Below are positions 11,107 through 22,218 of a DNA stretch of 64,000 bases, one piece after another. The stretch is from Alligator mississippiensis (taxonomy: Eukaryota > Chordata > Crocodylia > Alligatoridae). The position numbers and the translations under genes are program-made. Every line of letters begins with the position of its first letter. The stretch's first letter is position 1. The notes under the pieces are model-generated. The model searched no databases. It saw nothing but the letters and a program-made list of their open reading frames with translations, and was not told the DNA's origin. The stretch is from contig NC_081830.1 of NCBI RefSeq assembly GCF_030867095.1, positions 34,145,832 through 34,209,831 on the forward strand, in the 5' to 3' direction.

Positions 11107-12639
11107 TAACCCCTTTACTCACGAGGAAGTGCGGTGCTGAGCAGCACTGATATGCCAGTGATCTGCCACCGCCCTTGCCTCTCAATCCACAGACCACTCC
11201 CTTGCTCCAGCCCCCTCACTCCTGACCCGCAGTCCCTGCCTGCTCCCACTAGCTCCCTCCCAGACACAGTTCTGCCCCAGCACCAGGGCATGAGTCCAGC
11301 TGCAGCTGTTCCACTTGCTGCTTTTTGTCTCTGAGCAGTGCCAGCCCCTGCTGTTCTGCTCTCTGCCCCGTCCTGGGAAGTCCTCAACTGGGGAGCAGGG
11401 ACTGAGCTGGGCCCCTTCCTGCCAGGCCAGCATCCCCCTGCACAGGCAGTTTTAGGGGGGCAGAGGGGCTCTAATCCTGGCTCTGGCAGCCTTTCCTACC
11501 CAGAGTACTCCCACATCCCTGATCCCCATCTCTCTCTGACACACCCCTGCTGCCACCTCCACCCCTTCCTTCAGCCCATCACACCCTTCAAATGGCTCCT
11601 AGGACTAGAAGCCCCTGTAGTGTGGGGCCAGATGTCCCAGCATGGGTCAGGGCTGCAGTGTGGTAGTTGGTCCTGCAGTTGCAGCTCCTGCCAGCAGGTC
11701 TCATCCCATGTGGCTGGCTGGGCATGCAGGGTGTGAAATTTGTGGTGGGAATGTGGGGTTTGGGGGGGAAGAGGTGTGGGGGTGGTTGTGGGGTTTGTGA
11801 GGGTGAGGTTTGTGGGGGGGATAGGGCTTGTGCAGGGGCTTGGGGTTATATGGGTGAGGGGTTTGTGGTGTGGCTTGGGTTTTGTGGGTGGATTGTGGGG
11901 GGACTGTGGCCCAGTGTGGGGAGGGCATGTTTGGGGGCTGCTCAGGTCAGGTGGTTCCCCTGGCCCCTGCAGGGCACAGCCCCTCCCACACAACTCATTG
12001 ACTGCCCCCACACAGGGGCCACGTCTCCCCCTACAGAGGCCACAGCCTCTGTCCCAGCAGCAGCGGCCATTGGACACTCAAGGGCCCACTGTTGCAAGAG
12101 CTCTCTGCAACACAGTGTGGCATGGCCCGAGCTGTCTCAGACCCGGCACCACCTGTGCAGCTTGTCATGCATCTTGTCCGGCTAGGCAGGGGGCTGTGAG
12201 TCTTCAGACAGCACTGGGGCCACTTGGACTGTCACTCAGGGCCCAGCACTGCTTGCAGGGACTGCGCATCACACTGGGCTGGGTCCTGCCTCTATGAGCC
12301 CCATGTACCATTGGGCCAGGCCAGTTCTGTGGAGGCAGGACCCAGCCTGCCATGATGCATGGTTTTTGAGTGGTACTGGGCCCCAGGTGACAGCCTGAGA
12401 AGCCCCAGTACTGCCTGATGGTGCGTGGCCCCGTGACAAGCTGTACAGGTGGCCCCAGGTCTGAGATGGCTGGGGTGGTGCCACTCTGTGGGGGGCTCTG
12501 GCAGCAGCAGGCTCTGAGTGCCCAATGGCAGCTGCTGCTGTTTCAGGGCCCAGGGCTGTGGCCCCTGTGGGGGACCCATGCCCCCCAACCAGCCCCAACC
12601 CCCCCCCACAGTCCTGCCACACATCCACAGCCTCCCCCC
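11107..12639. repeat. GC-rich repeat region holding a long inverted repeat
   Basis: GC-rich sequence without a believable gene; the long open frames on both strands are low-complexity Pro/Gly/Ser strings. Between about 12018 and 12585 it folds on itself: roughly 250-bp imperfect arms share GGCCACAGCC, CTGTCTCAGACC-like and GGGTCCTGCCTC (the last at 12281-12292, inverted at about 12334-12346), with a spacer of about 40 bp. This is typical of a fold-back MITE core; its outer ends were not found. The T/G-rich part at 11740-11930 may be an extension of the left arm. Confidence 0.6.
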
Positions 12640-13509
12640 TGTAGCATGAACTGATGTAGCTGATGTTAACATAGAGTGTAATAGTAATATACTGTAACCA
12701 TGTTAGTCTTGTCCTGTAAGTAACTTGAAAACTCCATTTTGTATTCTTTGCTTGACATAAGTGAATGAACTCTGCATGCCCTTTATGTAAGAGCATATGT
12801 GAAAGGGTGAATGGTGAGAGAATGGCATACAGACGGGAAAAGAAGATTTAACTGTTTATGTAAGCAACAAGGTGCTAAATATAAGTTACCAGTCAGTAAA
12901 CTAATTAATAAATGGCTGAAGAATTCCTTTGAGGCCTAGGGCACAAAGGAGATAACAAGGAGGAAGAATGCATACATCCTGCCAAATGGGCAGCAAGGAC
13001 ACTCCAAGGCTGAGATACCAATTTTTATGACTAAACTAACCTTGGGCTGAGATAAGCAGAAGATGGATGAAGAACAACTGCAAAAACAGAAACTGGGTAT
13101 GGAAAACCACTGAAGCACTGAGACAAAGGATGCCAACCCCTATAAAACAGGACTTTAAAAATGCTAAGGTAGGCGAGTCTCTCTCAACTGCTGCTTTCTT
13201 CAATGCACAGATGCATCTGCTCACTCCACTCCAAGCTGCTATCTCCAGGATCTTTCTCTTTCAATAAGGGCTGACAGTGCCATTATTGAACAACTGCTGC
13301 TGGTAACTATAATATCTAAATAGAATGGTTGTTTTGTGTTTGTGTGCATCTGTGTGTAATGATATGCATAATGAACTGTGTGTGTTTATATGAGTGGTGT
13401 GTCCGTACCTCTATGTCTGATTCATGTAATCAGTAAACATGACACTTTGCCTTATCCCCCTTTATAAGGTCTTGCTCTTAATTTGATAAATTGGAAATTC
13501 AATTTCCCA
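12640..13509 (+). mobile_element. Probable LTR (LTR family C), single copy
   Basis: An AT-richer 870-bp block embedded in the GC-rich repeat. It begins TGTAGCATGAACTG and ends AATTTCCCA, giving TG...CA ends between CCCCC tracts (12635-12639 and 13510-13514), which could be a 5-bp target duplication but are low complexity. A TATA-like CCTATAAAACAGG near 13138 supports the plus orientation. No internal region is present. It is an LTR-like fossil of unresolved class. Confidence 0.5.
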
Positions 13510-14790
13510 CCCCCACAATTCCTCCCAGCCCCAGTCCCTATTTACCAGGGACAGTGCCTGGGTCACGCCACAGCCTTGCAGTGCTCCTGCTTGCCCCAGC
13601 CTCCGCATCCGAACGCAGCATGCTAGGGAAGCAGGGGCACCATAGAGATGCTCTGGCCGAATGTCAGGGTGTCTCTGGAGGTCCAAGACCCAGCTTGCCT
13701 CAGGGTTGTTATTTCTTTTTTTGTGCCCTGTGCCACTCTTTTCTGGGTTGGGTTTTTTTTTTTTTTTTTTTGATACCTGGAAATCCATTTTTTTTGTTCT
13801 CAGCATGCCTCAACCATTTTTCATTCTCAGTGTACCTCTTGCAGCATCTCAAACTGGTTTGAGACGCTGCAAGAGGCATATGCATGCTCGCCTGGACGCA
13901 CCCACAGAGGTCAGGACTCAAAAGTTTTCTCTGTTTCAAAGACTCTTACCCTCATCACTCTTTCTATCTTACAAATCCCCCTTCTTTTCTTTCCTTCATT
14001 ATTTTATTATGCTAGCACAGGGATCCCATTTATAGATCCTTAGCCCCATTGCACTAGGCACGGTGCAAACTTTAGTTGACAAGCAGATAATTTTGACTTT
14101 TAAGAATTTTACTGTGATCCTGCAAACATACTCTTGAACATGTACAGGACAATTCAGATAATGAGAAATCAGAGAAGTACAAAGATCTTTGCAGGGTTGA
14201 CCCTTTAGGCTCTTCTCTTCTCTCTTGATTCACCCAAGTAACGTCCTTGCCCAACAGACCTCTCACTTCAGGGTTAGGTACAGACATCCTGAGGCAGAAT
14301 CAATTTAAGTTGCATGGTTTTCAGTAAGCAGCATAGTTTAGACTGGTAAGGAACAGAACACACACTTACCCTTTGGTGCGAGGGTGGAGAGTGTAAACCT
14401 TAGACCAGGTTCTGCCACTTTTAAATCAGTCTATGTATGCCAAAATTCTGTTCTGTTACAGGAATAATTTGCTTTTGTGTGCTGAACTTCTGTTACTTAT
14501 CACTTATACCAGTAAAAGTATAATGTCTGTCCCTGGCCCAGAAAGAATAAAAAGTTAGTACCAGAGCTAGCATTAATTGCTGTATTTAAAATATCATAAA
14601 ATCTAGACATATGAATGCTTTACTCAGTTTCTCTCCAGTAGATAATCCAGTATTGGTTCCAAACAAATTGTTAAACATGCTAAATATTGGTCTTCACTTC
14701 TCATTCTTCATGGATAAAGTTTGATAAATATTTACCATCAGGAATTAATGCTGGTTAGCAAGTGGTATCTTCTAGTTTCTGAATATGCTA
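13510..14790. other. Continuation of GC-rich repeat, then unique sequence
   Basis: To about 13720 the sequence resembles the GC-rich block on the other side of the 12640 LTR-like insert. Runs of T near 13749-13770 and a near-perfect palindrome at 13835-13876 follow. From about 13920 it is ordinary AT-rich sequence with no gene seen. Confidence 0.4.
13835..13876. repeat. Near-perfect 20-bp palindrome with 2-nt spacer
   Basis: The left arm CCTCTTGCAGCATCTCAAAC (13835-13854) pairs with the right arm at 13857-13876 with a single mismatch, separated by TG. It may be the centre of a MITE or the junction of two inverted repeat ends. The function is unknown. Confidence 0.85.
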
Positions 14791-14796
14791 GAAGCC

Positions 14797-15044
14797 TGTG
14801 GCAGTGAAGATCGCGCTGCCAGCCTGGAGGAGGAAGTAAGAAAAACCTCTGAAGAGAATAATAAGTGCTGGGGTGGGTGCCCCAAGCACGAATACTTACT
14901 GAAGAACCCAACAGGAGTAAAGGAACAGGATGTGTGGAGAGCAGGAACGCCCCAGTTTATTAGTTCCTTCTGGTTCTGGTTGGCTGGGTGCAGGACAGGG
15001 AATACTTAAAAACCACACCCCGCAGCAACTGGAAGTGGAGGAGA

Positions 15045-15099
<55 letters not shown>

Positions 15100-15701
15100 T
15101 GGAGGGAACTCTGTGGAAAAAAGCCTTTATACTAAAAGGAGAATAGGAAAGACTGCCTCAAGAGGGGTAAAAGGATGAGAGCAAGGAGCTTTCTCCCTTT
15201 GAGAATCAGAGGAGTTTCCATACTTACCTGAAGCAAAGGAGTTGAAAGAGGTGACCAACAAGATGCAGAAACGACCGACCATCACAATGCTGAGCCTGTG
15301 ATCAGAAGACAACATTAAAACCAGGCAAGAGGGCTTGTTCAAATGGAGGCTTAGAGCCCTGCAGCCCTCTGAGACAATCATGTATGCTAAGGAGTGACCT
15401 GACTGTACCCAGCCAGTAGTATCCAGTTTATTTGGGTCTACTAGAAAGGAGCTGCAGTAGGAGAATCCGGAAAAACCCTAGCTAGAAGAAAGGATAGCAG
15501 CCGAGTAAGATAGCTAGCCTCCCTTCTTCTTTTCTCTTTATTACACCAAGTCATGGCAGGTGACACTGGGTGGATAAACTAGAGGAAAAAGAACCCTACT
15601 ATAAACATCAGCTGTAATACCCTAAATACGCAAGCTCCAGAGAGCGCAAAGCTATCCATCACATGAGTAGGGAGTCAAGTTGAGTAGTGATCCCTCTTAC
15701 A
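14797..15701 (+). repeat. Left LTR of the Gypsy-type element
   Basis: A 905-bp LTR. Its right part (from about 15359) is matched by 18186-18513, including CTACTAGAAAGGAGCTGCAG and CCAAGTCATGGCAGGTGA. It carries an (ACAG)n microsatellite. The right-hand LTR copy is shorter. Confidence 0.85.
15047..15100 (+). repeat. (ACAG)n microsatellite
   Basis: About 13 tandem AGAC units inside the left LTR of the Gypsy-type element. Confidence 0.95.
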
Positions 15702-15703
15702 AC

Positions 15704-15721
15704 TGGTGCATTTGGTTCGAT
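15704..15721 (+). other. Candidate primer-binding site of the Gypsy-type element
   Basis: TGGTGCATTTGGTTCGAT lies two bases after the left LTR. It starts with TGG, complementary to a tRNA CCA end, and contains a GGTTCGA-like T-arm complement. The tRNA species was not assigned. Confidence 0.6.
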
Positions 15722-16149
15722 GATTTAGTGTAGACTCAACTCCACAAACATGATGTCTCAAGGAGACATGATAGGCCAAACCCTGCAAGCGGTCATGGAA
15801 ATATTAAAAGTACAACAACAGCAAGCAGTACAATGACAACAATGGTTAAGACAAAACTGGGTAATGTTTAAAATGCCAAAAATGACTAAGGAAGATGATA
15901 TAGAAGCCTACATCTAAGTGTATGACAGAACAGCTGTTCAAGTAGGCCTGGATAGGGCCCAATGGGCCAGTCAGTTAGGGGCCTTACTGATCGGGAAAGC
16001 ACAACCTGCTTACAGGGCATTGCCAAGAGACAAAGAATATAATTACAACAAAGTAAAATCAGCCATTCTCTACAGACTAGAAATGACACCAGAATATTAT
16101 AGAAAATAGTTTTGGGCAAAGAAAAATAGAAAAGAGAAATGGCCGAGGA

Positions 16150-17569
16150 CAGGGGTAGGCAACCTTTTTTGGTCAGAGTTCCGAAAAAAACACAATGTCT
16201 ACCTTGGAAGGTTCTGGAGTGCCAGCATGCCAGAAAAACAAAACGAGGGTGGAGGGGTGGGAGGAGTGTACATGGCAGGATGCACTGCATATCACTATAT
16301 TTAATAATCATAAATGTTGCCTTTGTTGTTGTGTATTCCTTTTTTGTTGAGCATGTTGCAATGAGAGAGAGAAAAAAAGAGACAAATAAGAGAATGAGGA
16401 GAAAGAGAAAGAAAAAGGAGAGCAGAGAGAGAACCAGACACATGCACATGCACACAGAGAATCACGTGCACAAACACAGAGAACCAGAACACACCCAGAA
16501 CAGACACATGCGCACACACATCCAGAACCAGACGTGTGCACACACAGACATGCAGAACAAGACAGAGGCAGACAAACACAGAGAACTAGCTGCATGGGTG
16601 CATGGAGCCAGACTCCTGGGCCACTGGACAAAGTGACCCAACAATGCCCTGGTCCTGCCAGAGCCCCTGTGCTTCCCCAGGGAGCCAGCCCCCAGACTGC
16701 AGCACAGCTGGCTGAGGTCCCAGCCTGGAGCCTGCCCATCAACTCAACCACCCACCCACCCTACACAGCTAAGCCTGCAAAAGGTGCAGTGCTCCTGGCA
16801 AGGGGCAGTGTCAGACTTATCCTGGTGGGGGGGCTGGGCCAGGGCTGGGGTCAGAGCAGGTGGGAGTCAGGTGGGCTCAGCTGCAAGCCCTGCTGCAAGC
16901 AGACTGGGCTTCGTGGTTGGCAGCAGCTACCAAAGCCTGGGCTGGTGGCAGCTGGGAGGATGCAAAGAGCTGCTCCGAGCTCTGGCATCAGCTCCATACC
17001 AGTGGGTACATGTGTGCTTCAGAGCAGATGGTGGGGATAGGGCCTGAGGCAGCACAGCCTTCCTGCTGTCCACTCTAAGGTGCATGTGCAGTCCCCACCA
17101 GCATGGAGCTGATGCCAGGGCTGTGGAGCCTGGTGCAGCTGTTTGCAGCCTGCCCGCTGCCTGCTGCAGCTGCCCAGAGCCCAGGCTGACTACAAACAGC
17201 TGCACTGGGCTCCAGAGCCCAGTCATTAGCTCTGTGCTGGCAGGAGGGGAGAGGCCGGGGTTGCACTGCCTCAGGCCCCTCCCCTACTGTCCGTTCCAAA
17301 GCGCGCGTGCACCCGCTGGTATGGAGCTAATGCGGAACCCTGGAACAGATGTTTGTAGCCTCCTGGCTGCAGCCAGCCCAGGCTCTGGGTAGCTGCTGCC
17401 AAACACAGAGCCCGGTCTGCTTGCATCAGGGCTTGCAGCCACCTGCTGGCAGCAGCCCAGGCTTTGTGGCTGGCAGTAGCTGCCTACAGCCCAGGCCGGC
17501 AGTGGCATGCTGAGGAAAATGGCCTCACAGACCATGCTTGGCACACATGCCAGGGGTTACTGACCCCTG
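16150..17569. mobile_element. hAT-Charlie-like non-autonomous transposon nested in Gypsy gag
   Basis: A 1420-bp insert with terminal inverted repeats CAGGGGTAGGCAACC (left) and CAGGGGTCAGTAACC (right end read in reverse). The 8-bp target duplication is GCCGAGGA (16142-16149) and GCCTAGGA (17570-17577), one mismatch. The interior has a purine-rich, CA-rich degenerate repeat at 16360-16590 and GC-rich internally repeated units of about 200 bp at 16900-17460 (for example TATGGAGCTAATG against CATGGAGCTGATG). There is no transposase ORF. It entered after the Gypsy-type element, since gag sequence resumes directly after it. Confidence 0.85.
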
Positions 17570-18185
17570 GCCTAGGAGCTTATTGCAGCTCCTTAAGGAC
17601 CTGCTCCAGAAGTGGGTACCCCACCAAAACTATAACTGAGAAGGTGTAGCAGATCAAGTCTTATTGGAACAATTTTTGACAGACTTAGAAGAAGAAAACC
17701 AGAGATGGGTTAGGTGGCATTCACGCAAAAATTCAGAGGAAGCATTATGGTTAGCAGAAGCCTTTGAGGTATCAGAAGGACAGTACACAAGGAACAGGAG
17801 CTTTAGGAATAGTGGGGGTGGAGGCCACTGAGAGGAAGAACGACAGAGACACAGGATGGTGGGCTGCCGAGAATGTGCTTTGCTATTTGTGCAATCATAT
17901 GGGACATCTCTCTAAGGAGTATTCCCAAACTTGCAAAGAGCGATGGAAGTTAGGGGGGTTTCCCATTATCCAGAAGGAAAGAACCCCAGAGACAGAAGGG
18001 GTTGAAGCCATGGATTGCAGCTTTGACTGCGGGGATGGGGTCCCAGTATGGGACTGCCCATGATCACAGTATGGATTGAAGGAAAACCCATTCAAGCCAC
18101 ACTAGATACTGGCTGTTCTCAGACACCAGTCAGAGCAGATTTGGTCCCCAAAGACAAGATCCAGTGGGTGCTTTGAGAGAGACAG

Positions 18186-18513
18186 CCCGCAGCCCTCTGA
18201 GACACAAATTTATGCTGAGTAAGGAGTGACCTGTCAGTAGTATCCAGCTTACTGAGCCTACTAGAAAGGAGCTGCAGTAGAAGAATCCAGAAAAACCCTA
18301 GGTAGAAGAAAGGATAGCAGCCAAGCAGCCTCCCTCTGTCTTTTTTTCTTTATTACACCAAGTCATGGCAGGTGAGATTGGGTGGATAAGCTAGAGGAAA
18401 AAGAACCCTACCATAAACATTGGCTGCAATACCCTAAATATGCAAGCTCCAGAGAGCCCAAAGCTATCCATCATATGAGCAGGGAGCCACGTTGAGTACG
18501 GACCCCTCTTACA
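18186..18513 (+). repeat. Right LTR stretch of the Gypsy-type element
   Basis: Homologous to the last ~345 bp of the left LTR and followed directly by the AAGCC target duplication. It is visibly diverged from the left LTR, which points to an old insertion. Confidence 0.85.
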
Positions 18514-18518
18514 AAGCC

Positions 18519-19493
18519 TAATAGGAATTTTTCATTTTGTGGGGAACTGAAAATTCTGGGCTTCAAACTTCCAAAAGTAAAATCACAATAAAACTTGTTT
18601 TTCCGGCAGTTCTTTGGTTTTTCAATGAGTCATGATTTTTAAGGAAAGCAAACACATTAAGAAAATACATTAAAAAAAAGTTGATTTTAAAAATCAGTCT
18701 AGAAGGAGAAAAATGTATTAATCATACCTGAGACACACTCAGAGTTTAGCTCATAGCCAGGAGTTTTGCAAAGGCTTGTATTTTATTTTAGAGTTTTCTC
18801 TTATTCCAGTAACAGAGTTAACAGCCAACAGACAGAAAGAAAGAAAGACAAAATAGAGAGGAAGGAAGATGGAAGGAGAGAAAAGAAGGGAAGAGAGACA
18901 GATTTCATATATTTCAACATGTTCAGTATACATTTTTCATCACTATCCGCCTAGATAATCCCTTTTTATTGTTACTGAAATTCAGATTATTAAATAAAAG
19001 GATATAAAATAGTATTTAAAATTGAAAGAACATTAACATTCTTAAAAGTGGTAAGCGATCCAGTATTATAAGCCTACATAGGAAAAATGTATTATTTGTC
19101 TGTTAACAGAAGAAAAATGTCATCGTTGCCTTCAGCAGCAATGCATTTGGGCCAAATCTTGAAGTTTTGCTCAGGCAAAGCTTTCTGATGATATTAAGGT
19201 GTGTTCAATATGAATAAAAAAAATGGAAAGAGATCAAGAAATCTTTTAGTATTTATGGAATGAAACTACCATAACACAAGGAAGTCAGATACTTTGGTAG
19301 TAGGTGAGGCTTACAGAGCAAAATAAACATATTGATGAGACTGAGAAAGGGAGAGGGAAAATTTATTTCAGCAATCTTTTTTAATTTTCCCATAACTGAG
19401 AAGCAACTAACCTGGCTCAGCCAAAATTGACCAGGTCCTGACTGAGAAAAGACATCAACTGTGCTTGTATAAATTGCTATTCTATTGGCTCTG
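18519..19493. other. Intergenic, no recognisable gene
   Basis: AT-rich sequence with a purine-rich GA tract at 18830-18900. No gene or transposon end was recognised. Confidence 0.45.
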
Positions 19494-19501
19494 ATAAAAA
19501 T

Positions 19502-20292
19502 TAGGGCTGTGCAAAGCTTCAATCCCTGGTTCAATTCAGCAGAGATTCAGCCTTATTTGTTGGCCAAATCTCTGAATCTGAATCAAATTAGGACACCCTT
19601 TAATCTCCGAATTGAATTGGAGACTGTTGGTGATTCGGACATAGACACAACTTTAAATGTTTTCTCTGCGTACCTCAAGGTGGCAGGCAGCTTGTGAATG
19701 CTGCGATGCTGGGGTGGATGGAGCGTCCCACAGGAGTGCGGGGTGGGGGGGGGGTCCCCCTGTGTGCTTGGCAGGAGACCCGGAAGTGGACCAGAAGCAC
19801 TTCAGGGTCTGCTGGGGAGCGTGCAGGGGGTCCCCCCCACACCCTCCCAGGCTCAGCTACTGGTGCTTCCTGGGTCTGGGGAGGCACCTGGGGTCCTCCC
19901 CAGCCAATAGCTGAGCTGCAGGGGTGTGTGTGGGGGGGGGCCCTCCAGTGTGCTCAGTGGTGGACTTGAAAGTGGACTGGAAGTGCTTCTGGTCCACTTC
20001 TGGGTTCATCACCGATCATGCAGGGGCCCCCCCATGCTCCTGTTGGACGCTCCATCTGCCCCAGCATTGAAGCGTTCACAAACTGCACCTGGTACCTCTA
20101 GGTATGTAGAAAAAACATTTAAAGGTGTGTCTACGTCTGAATCGCTGGTTCTATGAATCAGCATTGAATCTTCAGATTCAGATTCAGCCGAATCAAATGG
20201 GGGACAGTGATTCGATTAATTGATTCGGATCAATCACTGTCCCCAATTTGGACCAAGTCCAAATCAAATACAGCCTGTTTTGCACACCCCTA
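19502..20292. mobile_element. hAT-like fold-back MITE with long inverted repeats
   Basis: A 791-bp element with ends TAGGGCTGTGCAAAGC and, read in reverse from the right, TAGGGGTGTGCAAAAC. It is flanked by perfect 8-bp duplications ATAAAAAT (19494-19501 and 20293-20300), the hAT signature. The inverted repeats are very long (about 240 bp). For example GACATAGACACAACTTTAAA near 19640 reappears inverted near 20120, and the segment around TGCTGGGGTGGATGGAGCGTCC near 19710 reappears inverted near 20045-20065. The GC-rich centre has no coding capacity. It belongs to the same family as the element starting at 9191. Confidence 0.9.
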
Positions 20293-20300
20293 ATAAAAAT

Positions 20301-22218
20301 GTCCTAAAAAGATGAATATGCATCTTCTTAGATAAGGAGAGATTCTGTCAAAAATTAAGCCAAAAGAGATATTTAAATGGAATTTGGGTTAAGCCCAAAA
20401 GTGCAATCCCCCAATTCCTAGCTAAACTAAGGGGTGGGGAAGGGGGAGGGATAGAGAATGGGGTTAAGCTCCATAAGCACAAGATTTTGTGACAATGAAA
20501 TCCCCAAGCTCTATTTTTGCACAGTGCTGAATCACCTCAGTCTTGACGGTTCTGATCAGCTTGGCACCAAACTCCCTCTTAAGGTTGGTTAGGATCCAGA
20601 AAAATTGTGGTCCTTTGTGAGAGTGCCTTGAAGCATTAAATCCTGTAGTAATCCTGAAAGCTCACCTCAGGCACACAAACACTGACTAGTTTCACGTGAA
20701 ATGCAGTAGCAGCTTTTGCTTTTTCTTTAAATACCCCCTTAATACAATACCTTGGTGGTATTTACCCCAAGCACTCACCCATGAAGAAGCAGACAGAGGT
20801 TCCTTCTCCTCAGTCTGAAACGAATGCCATAGAAGTCAATAAGACTGATCCACCCCTCACCTGCTGTAAATCAGGGATATAGTTTAGATGAAATTCTAGG
20901 TGGGCTTCAACTAAGAGTGAATGAGTCTGATGCCACAAAAAAATAAATTTTATTACAAGTGATTTAGAAATGAAATAGATTTATGAAATAGAGAGGCAAG
21001 TGTTATTCTTGTGAAATCTTTTATTAGGCCAATTGTATAGTTGGGAGCAAGATTTGACCAGCTTTCAGACACAAAAAGTCTTGTCATAAGAAAAAACCTT
21101 GCTTCTTGTATATTTCCCATTATGGTGACAACAGCACTCCAACACTATTAAAAAGTAGGAAACCTTTATATCTATACATGGGGGTCTCCTGACAGATGTT
21201 CTTATTAAAAGATCACCTTCTACTGGCAATTGGTCTGTGGAACTCATAGTCATAAAATAGCACTGGAGCAAGAAGCTCATTTGGATCTTAAAACGGAGTA
21301 AACCGCCAAAATTCAAAGTTCTTTAATCCCTCATATAATAAAACAATGACTAATTTACAGTGGCTATGAAGAGACTTAATGCAGAATAGGTTCTAAAATT
21401 TTCCAGTGCACAATTTCTTTAATTTTCCTTTGATGTAGCTGATTGGACATTTAACGTTAGTCTCAAGTCCCTGCAACCCTGCCAAGTGCACAATTACCAA
21501 CCTTTCTTAGTGAATGTGCATGAAAGCAGAAGCACCACAGAAAGCGAAGGATAGCTAAAACATTTCTTCTATAATTCTGAAAGAAACTTCAGAGTAAAAA
21601 AGTGTTTTTTGTGTATTGCTCCAGCAGAAGTTGAGGGTAGGGATTTGAAATGGAGTACCATATTTTCTTGCATATCACCCACCTCAAAATAAAACAACCA
21701 CCTTGTTTTTGGGAAGACAGAATGAAAGAAAAAAAGATCTTGCTAGCTTGATTAGTGGAACATCAAGACCATTAAAAAGGAGAGTAGGTTGTTAACACCT
21801 GTTGCATAAAGCCCAATTAGGAGGAATCAAGTAGATTCTAATGAACCATGAAGTCAGTTGACTCTATGCTTCCTGAATAGAAATGTCACTGCTGCTAGTA
21901 TGGGCAGAAAAATCAGCTTCCCTACTTTAGACACATTCACTAAATTTGGAAAGGCAATTTTGGATGCAAAGATGCATGTGACATTTCCTGCTGTTTGATT
22001 TCTCCTGTGTTCGGGGGAAACAAGACTCTGTGCAGTCCTTGTAAAGAGACAAGATTATATCAAATGTCTAAGCAACCTCACCAGTTTAAGTTCATATAAT
22101 TAAAAGTTATTAGAAACTAGAGTCTGATAGTATAACAAATTTATGCAAATTACTTTTTATTCATTGAGATTGTAATCCATTATTCCTTTAGACTCACCAA
22201 ATAGTTCAAAGTTAATAA
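20301..22218. other. Intergenic, no recognisable gene
   Basis: Mostly unique AT-rich sequence. Around 21005-21075 there is a stretch (TTTTATTAGGCCAATTG, then GACCAGCTTTC) resembling a short interspersed repeat also seen near 46575 and 57880. Nothing coding was recognised. Confidence 0.4.

Larger units (their letters stand above)
14797..18513 (+). mobile_element. Gypsy-type LTR retrotransposon (Gmr1/SCAN-related), broken fossil
   Basis: Begins TGTGGCAGTG and ends in ...TTACA, flanked by perfect 5-bp duplications AAGCC (14792-14796 and 18514-18518). Parts: left LTR 14797-15701, primer-binding-site candidate 15704-15721, a gag region with capsid (around 15880-16110 and 17575-17770), a zinc-knuckle-like stretch near 17880-17930, protease-like sequence near 18080-18150, and a right LTR stretch 18186-18513. 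No reverse transcriptase or integrase was recognised. The capsid motif LLIGKAQPAYRAL is characteristic of the Gypsy (Gmr1-type) gag from which the SCAN domain of vertebrate zinc-finger proteins is thought to derive. The element is broken in many places and hosts a later hAT insertion (16150-17569). It is clearly incapable of movement. Confidence 0.88.

Noticed and set aside
11107-12650. Long open frames up to 185 codons on both strands
   Set aside because: Low-complexity Pro/Gly/His/Ser composition in an inverted repeat; frames mirror each other across strands as expected from fold-back sequence.
12635-13514. Firm call of an LTR by target duplication
   Set aside because: The CCCCC flanks are in C-rich sequence and could match by chance, so the element is kept only as probable.
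13835-13876. Rho-independent-type terminator
   Set aside because: The stem is strong, but the sequence is vertebrate and no gene or T-tract context fits a bacterial terminator.
15880-18150. Possible domesticated SCAN/gag host gene
   Set aside because: It lies between LTRs with target duplications and is broken in many places; it is a fossil element, not a co-opted gene.
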